Origin: Mesocentrotus franciscanus
Taxonomy: Eukaryota > Echinodermata > Echinoidea > Camarodonta > Strongylocentrotidae
Direction of reading: 5' to 3'
Assembly (NCBI GenBank): GCA_037976565.1
Contig: CP137668.1
Span: 24,572,280-24,636,279 of the forward strand
DNA length: 64,000 nt
Made by a program: the position numbers and the translations under genes. Of the stretch, positions 1 through 11,215 are shown piece after piece (position 1 is the first letter of the stretch; every line of letters starts with the position of its first letter). Below the pieces are notes generated by a model. That model searched no databases. It was not told where the DNA came from and saw only the letters and a program-made list of their open reading frames with translations.

Positions 1-297
1 TTGAATAGGGCAATTATCAGAGGTAAAGAGGGCACTTATCAAAAAGTGAAAAGGGGCACTTCTCGTATCTGAAAAGGGGCACTAACTAGAGATTAAATAG
101 GGCACTTGAATGGGAAATGAACACTTACTGCAAAGGAAAATGGGAACTTGTCGAAGGAAAAGGGGCACGTGCCAAAATAAAAAGGGGCACTTATCAGAGG
201 TGAAAAGGGGAAGGGGCACTTTATAAAGTAATATGGGCACTTTTCCTATGTAAAAAGGGGTACTAAACATAGTTAAAGGGGCACTTTTGGGGTACTT
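1..297. repeat. Degenerate minisatellite, GGGGCACTT family
   Basis: About a dozen imperfect units of roughly 20-26 bases, each built around GGGGCACTT followed by an A/G-rich spacer such as ATCAGAGGTGAAAA. The reverse complement of the same family is found at 39.16-39.36 kb. A 62-residue reverse-strand ORF here is only a reading of the repeat. Confidence 0.75.
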
Positions 298-1190
298 GAC
301 GTCAGACCAGTAGAGCGATTGTTTACGATTTTATCACGACTCGAAGAGTTCAATGTACTAACATTCTAGTAGTCTTATTATTTAGAAGCTAAATCAGAAA
401 GATGATCTTTGTTTAGATTTCCTATCTAATACAATTATCTTTGCTTCGAAAGCCGTGCAGTGTGCGATGGGCTTTAAAATAACCAAATGTGAACAAAATA
501 ATAATAAGTATAGAAAAGCAAATTTTGAATCGTTACAAAGGACCATCTTAATGTGATTCTGACGGGACATTTTCCTTCCTACCAATGCTCTTTAAAATGT
601 GGGAAAATAGATCATTATAAAGGTAGAAAGGCAATAATAGAAACACAATTCAAACCGAATACCAACTTAACTGAATTTAAACTTAAATTATTAAAAAAAA
701 CAATAATTTCTACTTCTTGGACCATTACCCCCAAACGCTACCCTGGGAAAATACCCCCTAAATTGGACAATTTAACCTGGACAACTAAGCTAGGACAACC
801 TATCCCCCTGGACGACTACTCTCAGAACTACCAGCTACCACTGGAAAAATAACACAAGATTGATTACCTCTGGACAACTCCCCAGGGACAAGTACCTCTA
901 GGGCAATTACCACCGAGGCATTTGTTTGTCCGAATGGAGGTTGTTGTCCGGGGTGGAAGAATAGCGGCTATATTTGTCCTAGGATCTACCCTAGTAATGA
1001 CCTGAAATGATAATCACGGCTTTCCTGGAAATGTAGATATTAAGCATTTTATTTGCATTTTAAACGGTGTTCGCATCTTCCTAAGTTTGATTGATGAATA
1101 ATGCAGATTATCTAAATTGCACCAGCGCCATCTATCGAATCGTGGATTTTGACAAAAAACTCCAACGAAGAAGAAGAAGAGGAGTGAAAG
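298..1190. other. No gene recognised
   Basis: A 99-codon forward ORF lies at 553-852, but it has no recognisable domain and no splice context. Bases 770-910 are loosely repetitive (variants of CTGGACAAC). Nothing else supportable was seen. Confidence 0.5.
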
Positions 1191-1191
1191 A

Positions 1192-1261
1192 GATAATGTG
1201 TGTGTGTGAGAGAGAGAGAGAGACCGATAGAGTGAGAGAGAGGAGAGAAAGATAGATATAG

Positions 1262-1323
<62 letters not shown>

Positions 1324-1324
1324 T

Positions 1325-1376
<52 letters not shown>
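1192..1376. repeat. (GA)n with internal (TA)n microsatellite
   Basis: Long GAGA runs interrupted by GATATATATATA near 1255-1280. The Ser/Leu-rich reverse-strand ORFs over it are artefacts of the repeat. Confidence 0.9.
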
Positions 1377-1379
<3 letters not shown>

Positions 1380-1440
1380 GAGGGGGTTGAGGGATAATAG
1401 TGAAATGCACAACATGCAAAATTGAGATAGGAACATAATT

Positions 1441-2451
1441 AGAGTAAAACCTGCTATAGTGACGAATTGTATAGAAACACCATTTTTTCTTTTTCCCTTG
1501 ATCTTTTGTTTCTCACTGAAACATGTCCTAAAGGAACCTGTATATAAGGTCTAATAAGGACCAACTGCAGGCGCGCCGGAAGCAGTTTGGGATTGGGGGC
1601 AAACATTCCAGGGGGGCTCACCTTTCATGGGCAGTGGCGTAATGAGCAAAAACGTCAAGGGGCGGAGTCCCTGGAAGCTCAGAGATTTTAGGCATTAAAT
1701 TACGGTCAGATAAGCATATTTAGATACCTTATTTGTGACACTGGCAGGTCACTAATTGGCGTGGGGACCAGGGGGCTGAGCCCCATGAAGCTCAGGGGTT
1801 TTAGGCATTTAATTATGGTCAGATGAGCTCGCAGGGGCCCTCCTTAGGGCCCTTGGTGGGGGTCCAGGGGGCGGAGCTCCCGTAAGCTCAGGGGTTTTAG
1901 GCATTTAATTACGGTCAGATGAGCATATTTTGATACCTCATTTGTGACACTGGCAGGTCACTCATTCTTTCTTTCTCTCTTTCTTTATTTTTCTCTTTAA
2001 CATACTTTTTCAAAAAGTGAAGGGGGCTCGACCCCGCTGTTCTGCAGATCTTGACATGAAGGCTTCTAAATAAGCATATTTTTTGCCTGACTGTAAATTT
2101 GGGAATTTGTAATTTTTAAAAGAAAAATCCAGGAAAATCATATCATTTCAGCAACATTTGTAAATCACTGGTATCAAATAAAAAATAAACCACGTTTGAA
2201 TTTTATTGGGGGCAACAGTACGCCAGTGTTCAGGGGCTCATGTCTTCTCACCCCTATCATAAAAAGCACACACGCTTTCCCATCCTCTCACAATATTTGC
2301 ACGATATGCGCGTATGGCTATTATAATGCCCCTTTTCAATTGGGGGGGGGGGGCAACTGCCCCCCACTACCGGCGCCCCTGACCACCTGTCTATAAAGAC
2401 CATATTTCTTGTCTTCATTGAGCGGTCTTTCTATGCAGGTTTCACTATAAG
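1441..2451. mobile_element. Mariner-type MITE copy split by a later insertion
   Basis: Bases 1441-1567 match the left part, and 2382-2451 the right part, of the TA-flanked MITE family seen intact at 20906-21059, 31887-32058 and 42767-42973. Shared features are the left motif AAACCTGCTATAGTGAC, a central AAACATGTCCTAAAGGAACC and a right end GCAGGTTTCACT. The two halves join in register across the 1568-2381 insertion. The termini are more diverged than in the other copies, so this is an old copy. Confidence 0.75.
1568..2381. mobile_element. hAT-like nonautonomous element nested in the MITE
   Basis: The ends are CAGGCGCGCCGG and CCGGCGCCCCTG, a 12-bp terminal inverted repeat with one mismatch. 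Flanks are ACCAACTG on the left and ACCACCTG on the right, a 7/8 match that fits an 8-bp target duplication. No transposase ORF is visible. The interior (about 1656-1965) holds three tandem units of about 100-112 bases, each starting near GGGGGCGGAG and containing TTTTAGGCATTTAATTA. Assignment to hAT rests on the CAG start and 8-bp duplication only. Confidence 0.65.
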
Positions 2452-2455
2452 CTGC

Positions 2456-3341
2456 CCCAAATAATTTTTTGCTCTCTAAGCTACACTTCCCAGGGTTTGG
2501 AGAATTTAGTCAGTAGTCACTAGACACTACAGAGAAAAAATGGAAAATAATGACATTCAACTATTTTTATCAAACATACAAAATCCAAATATAAATGCAT
2601 GTATTCACACAGTTATTGTACAAAAATGTTTAATTTATTTCATCAGTGTATACAATTCATACAAAAACATAATGAAAGCATTGTTTATTTTGATCAATAG
2701 TAGAAAAAAATAATTATAAAGAAACTACATTTACATGGACACAAATATTTTCAGTATAAAAATTTCACTAATTCTTTTGAAACATTCAGTTTTCAGTTAT
2801 GATTAATGTAGCTATTTTCACACAATTGAAAAATATATATATTTTAGTGTACTGTGTTTTATACGCTGTATAAAATGCATAGATGTACTGAAATTTTCTC
2901 TTTTCAGAAACGATTATAATCTTCCTATTTTTTGGCATATAAAGTACAATAAAGTATTAAAGAAATTGTACATTGCTCTTTCTCCAAGTACTGAATATAT
3001 TGTGTATGACGTGCAACTGTGTAAATAGGACTGAAGTCAAATGTGAATCCACATTTATTACCATATATATATACAGTATATCTACATAAAAACTTTCAAC
3101 TGCTAAAGAATATCCCAGAGTGATATACTTTACATTAAATATAAAGAAATTGAACAATGGTCTATAGAGATCATCACAAATAGATTGTATTAATAATGTC
3201 CTGAGGCCTCTATGTTATGGAGCCTATTTGTTTCGTTCATGCTAAAAATTGGTTACTTTCTCATGAGTCAGTTAACATAAAAACTGCTCCTTATTTGCAC
3301 TAGAATGTGTTAGAACTGGAAGGAGTTACACAGAGGGGGTA
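2456..3341. other. AT-rich intergenic stretch
   Basis: No coding pattern, RNA gene or clear repeat recognised. Small ORFs on both strands are short and featureless. Confidence 0.5.
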
Positions 3342-3348
3342 GTAATAT

Positions 3349-3390
<42 letters not shown>

Positions 3391-3427
3391 CAGCAGCAGT
3401 AGTAGTAGTAGTAGTAGTAGAAGTAGT

Positions 3428-3473
<46 letters not shown>

Positions 3474-3571
3474 ACGTAGAAGTAGCAGCAGTAGTAGTAG
3501 TACTAGTAGTTGTAGTAGTAGTAGGAGTAGTAGGAGTAGTTGTGGTGGTGGTAGAAGTAGTAGTAGTAGTG

Positions 3572-3603
<32 letters not shown>

Positions 3604-3918
3604 GCTAGAGTGTAGCAGCGGCGGCGGCGGCAGCGGCAGTGGTGGTGGTGGTGGTGGTGGTGTTGGTGCTGCTGCTGTGCTGCTACTACCTGCTGCTGCT
3701 GCTGCTCTCCACTGCTCTGCTCTAGCTGCACCACTACTGCTGCCACTGCTACCACCACCACACCACTGCTACTACTACTGCTACTGCTATCCACTAGCTC
3801 TGTACTGCTGCTACTACTGCTACTGCTGCTACTAACTGCTACTCTATCACAACTACATCCTACTCCTACTACTACCACTACTGTGCTACTACTACTACTA
3901 CTACTGCTGCTACTACGT

Positions 3919-3988
<70 letters not shown>

Positions 3989-3990
3989 AC
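3342..3990. repeat. Triplet-repeat inverted array
   Basis: The left part is mostly (AGT)n with GGT and AGC variants. The centre is GGC/GCT-rich. The right part (about 3840-3990) is (ACT)n, the reverse complement of the left part, so the block can fold on itself. The long low-complexity ORFs on both strands are products of the triplet and are not genes. Confidence 0.9.
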
Positions 3991-4737
3991 TACTTCTACT
4001 ACTACCCTACATCATCTGTTGCAAGCTTTGTATATTGAGTTAATTACTTTCTTGGACATGTACTAATAGCAGTACTATTATAAATACAGTACAAGTGTTT
4101 CTTTCAAGGATGTCGATTTGAGGGAGGGAGAATTTGCTCCTAACCGCTCCCCCATCCTGAAGGTAGATTGATGCCCCCTGCCTTGACTTCTTATTGTATA
4201 GTACAATTATATAAAAACTATTGAAAATTGAATTAAAAATATAAAAGTTGGTTTATAGAAAGTTCATGAAGACTCAATATAAATTACCCTGCTTTTAAGG
4301 CATTCAAAATATTCAGATACTTTCCTCCTTTGCTAAGTCCATTTATGATTGTATAAAACTGGCTTTTCGGAGGGTATCATCATCAGGCTAGGCTGTGAAC
4401 CCATAACCTGATAACAAGCGAAAGTTAAGAGAGCAACAAGCTCAAATTATCTGACAATGATATAAATAAAGTATTGACTGAAAGACAACAGCTTAATGTT
4501 ATTTAAAACATTGCAAAGTTTGGTAACACAATTTGATTATACAGTACATGTAATGATGTGATTATACACCATGCATACATAAGGCAAAATGAACAATAAC
4601 AGGCATATGACTGATTAAAAAAACACAATCATATCATGTATATCTTTTAGTTCGCTCTCACTCCATGTAATATGCATGCACATAAAATAGACAGAAAAAT
4701 ATTCTATTCTTTGGCCCAGCATTGGATGACAGCTACA
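3991..4737. other. No gene recognised
   Basis: AT-rich sequence with no supported feature. Confidence 0.45.
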
Positions 4738-5236
4738 AAGCAATGTTGTACTGTCCATCTTGATATGAAATTGGTTTTAATAAAAGCAAAAATGCAAGGG
4801 AGACAAATTAGTGAAAGTTTGAGCAGAATCCAATTAAAAATAGGAAAGTTATGAATATTTGAAGTTGTCATCAGTGAAACACAAATTGGCAACACTGTGA
4901 CGTATCTAGGGAGGTCCTCTCCAATTTGCTCTGTACTGAAAATTTAATTTACGGATGACGGAATAGAAATGTTTCATACATGGGTTGTATAAAAAACATA
5001 TCTGCAAATATTTAGGGTGAATATTATGACTGAAATTTTCAGGACAAATGGGAGGGGACCTCGCAAGATATGTCATAGAGTTGCCAATTTGTCTTTGATT
5101 GATCAAACCTTCAAAAATTCATAACTTTCTTATTTTTAAACGGTTTTTGCTCAAACTTTCACTGACCCGTTTCTCTCATTTTTCTGCTTTTCTCAAAACC
5201 ATCTTAATATCAGGGCAGATTTTCCCTTTCACTCTT
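4738..5236. mobile_element. Decayed foldback element, related to the copy at 6.9 kb
   Basis: Bases 4738-4868 and 5105-5236 are imperfect reverse complements of about 130 bases each; both carry GTGAAAGTTTGAGCA and GAAAGTTATGAAT in the same order. An inner inverted pair follows (AACACTGTGACGTATCTAGG region against the CCTCGCAAGATATGTCATAG region). The terminal TTAA seen in the 6.9 kb copy is not clear here. Confidence 0.65.
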
Positions 5237-5530
5237 TTATGCAAATAATCTCCCTGTACCACATTGTATTGATCATGGGATAGATATACCAAAGGCATCA
5301 AGATAATTTTAACTATTTCCAGTGTAATATTAATCTATACCAGTATTAATAGGGTTTTCATGGAGCTAAAAATTGTAATTTTGTGAAGCCAGGTGCATTG
5401 CACACAGCAATCCTTTCTTCAACCAGTGCCTATGGTTTTGTGCATAAATACATGTGTGGTAAACGGGTGACCGTGCATAGAGGCAAAGAAAGCAAATAAA
5501 GTGTTGATTATAAATTCATGCCTAAATAAA
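5237..5530 (+). repeat. Interspersed repeat family R4
   Basis: Shares ordered blocks with 12835-13020 and 22770-23035 (both reverse orientation) and part with 54330-54480: a GATAGATATACCA-like block, AATATTAATCTATACCAG, and CACAGCAATCCTTTCTTC. Ends are not defined. Class unknown. Confidence 0.5.
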
Positions 5531-6898
5531 TAAAAAATGTGACCTTGATTGACCCAATGGATATGATTTGGTACAACACACATATCCATAGACTCTAGCC
5601 AATACATCACGCTTTAATGAGTTCAAAGTAGGAACATCAGAGAAACAGTTTATAGAGAATTGAGCAAAAATCAAACAGTGAAATATCAGGTCACGTATCT
5701 TTGTTGTTGTGTACCAATCATTATTGATGACCTGTTAATATTTTGATATTAGTTTTGATTTAATAAAAAATACAAATAAAAAAAAAAAAAAGTATCAGTT
5801 CACGTAAATTTTAAGGAAATGAAACAAGCCATAACCAAATGAAAGTCAATATTATATATGACTATTATTTTGTCATCACTAAAATATATCCGTGTTTTGT
5901 ATCCTATTTCTGTTCTTTGTGAACTATGTCTGAGCCTTTATTTTACATAGGAGTGAGACAAAAAAATATGTTGAACGTACATTGCACAAATAAATACATT
6001 GAATTGAATTGCATTCAGACTGCATTCCATGCGAGACAACCTCATCACCAGACCACACTAGGAATGGATCACAGACCACTCATTTCATTCATGCCTCATG
6101 ATCTCCATCTCCAGAGTGTTTTTATTATAAAGAAATCATTTCCTCATACCTGTGCCAAGTTATAATGATGGCATGCTTTGAAGTGTGACTAATAAAGGAA
6201 GGCATTTTAAAAATAAATCCGATAATAAAAATTCATATTTTGCATCACTTATGTACAAAACAATTTGTGAGCAAATTTCGCCTACGATACCACTGTCCCA
6301 TAATGCAGTGATAAATTTGTCTCAACATAGAATTTGATGTTCATGGCATAATTTGTAATTATTATGTAATTTTCTGATTTTCTCTAAAGCAGAGAATTTG
6401 TTTGGAGGTTGGACTATAGATAAATGGATTTGAGTTGAGGTGACCATAGAAAAGATAAAATTGGCTTCTCTTCTAAACTTTTGGATATGCCTTTAAGGTA
6501 GCCTTGGAAAGCTTAATGAGTTGAATGTGTATTAGTGTTTTAATACAAAATTATTTTATAAAAATTATATAGATATATATCACAATCACAACTTGAGATG
6601 TTTTTCTGCATTAATCGGGCACCTTGTAAAAACAGACCTTTTTCCATTAAAAAAATACCTCAAAGGCTTAAACAAACACTATCTCATTGTTTCATGAAAC
6701 AAAGCAGATAATAAAAAGAAATAATTCAAACATGTGAAAATATTAGTCACAATGTACAATGCTGCTTCTTAAATCAAGCAACTAGTATTTCCTCATTGAC
6801 CAACACACCGTGCATGCATGTAATTCCGTGTTATATCAAGTGTACAATAGGATAATGTCTGAACGAAACAAGTTGAAAGTGATTTCCTTGATGAAAGA
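5531..6898. other. No gene recognised
   Basis: AT-rich, with short A runs. A 79-codon ORF at 5926-6165 has no recognisable domain and no splice context. Confidence 0.45.
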
Positions 6899-6902
6899 TT
6901 AA

Positions 6903-7484
6903 AGGGCAATCCAACCATTAAAATTAATTGATTTGAATGAAAGCAGGAAAATCAGAGAAACCCAATGGCGAAAGTTTGAAATAAATCGGACCAATAATAA
7001 GAAAGTTATGAATGTTTGAAATATGAGATCACTACAGCTATGCTTATTTCAAATGTGCAATTTTGTCAGTTGATTGTGATATAGGGACGGATTACCCTCC
7101 CGTTTGTCGTGTACAAAAATATCACTTATTTTTGTTTTTCTCCGAAGTGCCTTCACCCTTGGGGCACTAATCAAAATATATTATGGAGAGTATATTATTA
7201 AAGGTCATCTAAAAAGAAAAGACCATCTGGAGTCATACATTTTTGAAAAATTAGAGTTTAGTCATTTTGTCTGTTGGAACAAATGGGAAGGTTGTACGCT
7301 ATTACATCACATAGACATTATTGATTCTGTCAATTTGAAGAGCCCATACCTATAGTGATTGAAACTTTCAAAAATTCATAACTTTCTCAACTTTTGTCTG
7401 ATTTCATTCAAACTTTCACAAATATGCTTCTCTGATTTTTCTGCTTTCTTCATGAGATGTTTACTATCAAGGTTGGATTTCCCT
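6903..7484. mobile_element. TTAA-flanked foldback MITE
   Basis: TTAA lies at 6899-6902 and again at 7485-7488. The ends read AGGGCAATCCAACC and GGTTGGATTTCCCT. Arms of about 120 bases are inverted copies, each holding GAAAGTTATGAAT and AAATCAGAGAA. TTAA flanks are typical of piggyBac- or Kolobok-type transposition. The internal 83-codon ORF has no recognisable domain. Confidence 0.75.
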
Positions 7485-7488
7485 TTAA

Positions 7489-10010
7489 TGGATCTTTAAC
7501 TAATGGGGATATCTGTATCATCACTATCAATGACATAAATAGAAAGGGATCATGTGGTTTGCAGTGAGAGCTGTTCAAAAGTTAAAGCGATGCTGCGTGT
7601 AGAAATTCCATCTTAGCCTATGCTTCAACTTTTCCCGGGAAACAAGACTGAGTAATGTCTATTCACTTATTTTGAAGATAAGCCTAAAAAAAGGAAGTGG
7701 TGATCAGTAATACAATATCAAAAAATTCAATTTAATTTGAGGGTATAGTTTTTCTTTTCTCACAACCAGTTAGGAAAATCAATTAGAAGTTGCAGCAGTT
7801 TTGTGAAACACTTTAAAATCATTCTGGTGGTTTCTTGAAATTCTTGAACGTATCCCTAAAATGAGTTAACACCCTTCTGGTTCTCATCACATGCATCTGG
7901 TCCGTTTAGAGCCTAAAGGAAGTTAACTCATATCCTTTACACAAAGTTATTGCACTTCTGGCTCCACAAGCACACAATATATTCTTGAACCGTTGTTCAG
8001 TTATACTATCAGACTAAGCTACTCACAGTACTCTGTTTCACATGCAACTGTTTTAATAGAACAAAACCTGCCAAACATTGTCATTGGACATCCAGGACAA
8101 ATAAACCTTTGATCTTCCATGCTCATTTACCTCATATTCCCGTATCAGTAAAAAACAATTAACATACTTTGTTCACATGTTGCAGTTACTTAGGTATCAA
8201 CCAGCAGTACATTATCAGCTATGCGCAAGAAGGCTGTAACTGCCATTGCCAATACATAGCTTTTAAGGCCTTCTTGCGGACAGCCGACGATAATATGTAC
8301 ATGTATGTATTATCAGAGGTATTACAAACAGAAGTTACACAATCTTCCTACGGTTGGAATGCAGCATTCTTTGATATCTTCAAGTAGATATCTCTCAGAA
8401 GATATGACAGGGCTCTTAAAATCCTGCGTGATTGTTGTACACAAAAACATAGGCAACTCTAAGAAGAAGAACAACAACTGCAGCTACTATAACAACAACA
8501 AGGACAGCAAATACAACAACACCAACAACAACAACAAAAAAATCTGTGAAAAAGAACATAACAAAAGAACACTGTTTAGTAATAACAAGAGAGCTTTGTT
8601 ACCGGTATATAGTATCTGTATAAATATTTAAAAATGTACAAACTAGCAGCATGCATGCATTATATTTTTCTTGCCAACTGGCCAGAGGAAGCATTTTATT
8701 TTCCTATGGGCAAGTATTCTGAAAACATATGGCGTAGTGATTCCTATTGGTCAATAGGGCAAGCTGACATGTATTCATTACGGAAAGATTGGGGATGGAC
8801 TTTGATCCTAACTGACACTAAACCATGATTCAATCTAACCAACGAGCTGACCATCACTTCTGCATTTACAAATAGCTGTAAAAGAAGTGATGGAATGACT
8901 TCAATGGGCAAATGAATAACCAGTAAACTGGCCCACATGACCAAATCATTGAATGATACACCACCATATGCATGAGTTGTTAACACTTAGTACTGTAATT
9001 AATTGTAGAAAACATAAAATGAATAACAATAAATGATATATAACATTCATCAAGTACTTAATACTATGTTTATGTTCCTAAGCACATCTTCAAAGTCTTA
9101 ATTACCATGGTAATTATGTTTGACCAAACTAATATACCACCCACTCCTTTGTAAGATCTGTAATTGATTCAAATAAAAACATAGGTCTATGTGTACTTAT
9201 TCTTGGAGGAGTAAATCTGTAAAGAATAAAATTCTGCATATAAGGGACTTTCTCAAATTTCTGCCATATACATGTAGTATCAAACATCAGAGAATGAAGC
9301 CCAGTGAAAAACAAGAGTTGAAACATAATTATAAAGAACAACTAATATATAAAAACTGACTCTTTATCAAGAATTAGGTACATGGGTAGTAACCCTCTCA
9401 ATGTATAGAAACAAATACAAATCAAATAATCTTATACATGTATGTGATGCTCAATGAAGCATTACATTTCTATATTGCATATGGATTCAGTCTGTAAACC
9501 ACTTTTTAATTAGAGAACATTGTGGATCAATAGAAATACCGTTTATCTTTTAAACAAAAGGGTTTAAAGTTTCCTTTTTTTCTATACAAGGTTCTGCTCA
9601 TATCGACCATTCCATATCGATAAAAGTACAATGTACAACACGGATATTGATGTAATATACATTGTATTTTGCATTATCTATCATTAATGCATATTTAATT
9701 GACATGAAATACAGCATGGGATATTTGGATGGTGCATGAAGACTAAATACAAGTTTGGAACAACATGGTGATATAGGAAAAAACAGCTGCCAACAAGAGA
9801 AAGATGATATCCCTTTTATATCGTATGGACCATTAAAACTGGATTGAAAGCCAAGCATTCTTGGAGACCCATAGCATTTTATGAGCAGGCTATTTATAAG
9901 TAGACACAGGTTCATAACCCCTCGACCACTGAATTCTCCTATTCCCATAGGATACATACAGGAACCACTTGGGTGCAGTAGGCAATGGATTAAGACGTAC
10001 CATTGTTAAA
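7489..10010. other. 3' flank and probable 3' UTR region of gene A
   Basis: No coding exon recognised. Gene A ends at 10011 on the minus strand, so its 3' UTR must start here; its end was not placed. A reverse-strand AATAAA lies near 8695, one of several possible poly(A) signals. An AAC-rich stretch lies at 8470-8545. Bases 7865-7965 contain a GTTTAGAGCC / TTCTGG element that recurs near 36.3 and 37.68 kb. Confidence 0.4.
8222..8279. repeat. Small inverted repeat
   Basis: CGCAAGAAGGC and GCCTTCTTGCG are exact reverse complements separated by about 35 bases. Function unknown. Confidence 0.5.
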
Positions 10011-11215
10011 TCATTTTGGAAGTTCACTGAAGTATGAATAGCCACTGCTACTTATCTGTTCTTGGGGCTTCTCTGAAGCGGGTAAGTTTTGATAATGCTT
10101 CCCCATACCCTTAATAACTTCCAGATTCTGGTAAACCGAATCTTCTTCTCCTTCTTCTATCAATTCTTGTCCACCGGATATCGGCAGAGTTGCAGACGAC
10201 CGCACTTCCAAGGGTGACAGTTGCTGCTTGGGATTCATCGGAAGCGTCGAGCTGCCACCGGTATTACTGGGTTTCTTGGATACCTTTGGCTTCGGCACTG
10301 GTGGTTTTTTCTTAATGGTCGGTTTGAGTGCAATGTCTTCATACTGTCCCCCATAGTCTAAATCTGGTGATGGTATCGGCACGGGAGGACGATGATCAAG
10401 TGTTGGGGGTGGAGGAGGAAGCCAATCATCATCTTCCTCTTCCGCTTGGAGCAAATTTGATGATGAGGGGAGGGTCGGCGGACGTCGTTGGGTTGTGGAA
10501 ACAGGAAACATGATCCTGTTGCCCGTGTTGCCGTATTCTTGTCCAAAATCATCTCCAGGTGGAGGCTTAGAGGATTTCTTTGGAGGTTTAGGTTTAGCCA
10601 TCTGAGGTTTCCTCTTTGGTGTGACGGTGGGATTGTCAACATCCTCGTAAACCTCACCATGATCTTGGTCTTCACCCTGGGAGGGGATGGGTATTCCCCG
10701 ACGATGGTCAATATTCTTACCTGGCAATCGATGCTTTGGTAAATCACTTGGAGACACTACTTCATAATCATCACCAAAATCATCTTCTGATGTCATAGGG
10801 GGTGGGACCATCGGACGCTGATTTAAATCTGCTCCACCGCGTTGTCCAGGTAAATTAGAAGGCACCTGCATGGCCTGCTTCATACCCAGTGGCTTCGGAG
10901 GTAGTTCATTTGGATCCATAACTTCATACTCGTCATCATAATCCTCACCTCCATCACCATTAACATCCTCATAGTCTCCACCAAAGTCTCTTTCCTCCTG
11001 TTGCCTAGGAGACCATGCTTCTGCCGGGCTACTGTCGACTGGCGCCATGTCTTCATAATTCTCTCCAAAATCAGCCACATCTTTCTGCTTTGGAGGATTG
11101 CTTTTAAAACCAAATTTAGGTTGAATATTGGGCTTTGGTCTAGCCGAGTCAAGATTGTAAGGGGTCTTCACTGGAACTTCTTCCCTTATCTGTTCGTTTG
11201 GATCAATAATACGCT
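10011..11215 (-). CDS. Gene A exon 6: C-terminal tyrosine/proline tail and stop
   Basis: The acceptor is TTTGCAG before AGCGTATTATT; the exon enters with two bases of a split codon and runs open to TGA at 10013-10011. It carries seven nine-residue repeats: [54 protein letters not shown] and [13 protein letters not shown] and YEVM fit the YxxM motif known to bind PI3-kinase p85 SH2 domains. Proline stretches (PPPPP near 532-536, [14 protein letters not shown]) resemble SH3 ligands. Near the end, YQNL-x9-YQNL resembles an ITAM with a spacer slightly longer than the usual 6-8. The exon is a single open frame of about 400 codons in AT-rich DNA, strong evidence of selection. Confidence 0.85.

Noticed and set aside
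553..852. 99-codon forward ORF as a small gene
   Set aside because: No homology recognised, no promoter or splice context, and length near chance for the region.
1014..1436. Leu/Ser-rich reverse ORFs (140 and 95 codons)
   Set aside because: They are translations of the (GA)n/(TA)n microsatellite in different frames; no non-repetitive domain.
3348..3878. 176-codon reverse ORF with Ser, His, Leu and Tyr runs, and a Val/Gly-rich forward ORF
   Set aside because: Pure triplet-repeat translation; open on both strands because the triplets avoid stops.
7104..7355. 83-codon ORF inside the foldback element as a transposase fragment
   Set aside because: No transposase motif; arms and ORF length fit chance in a nonautonomous element.
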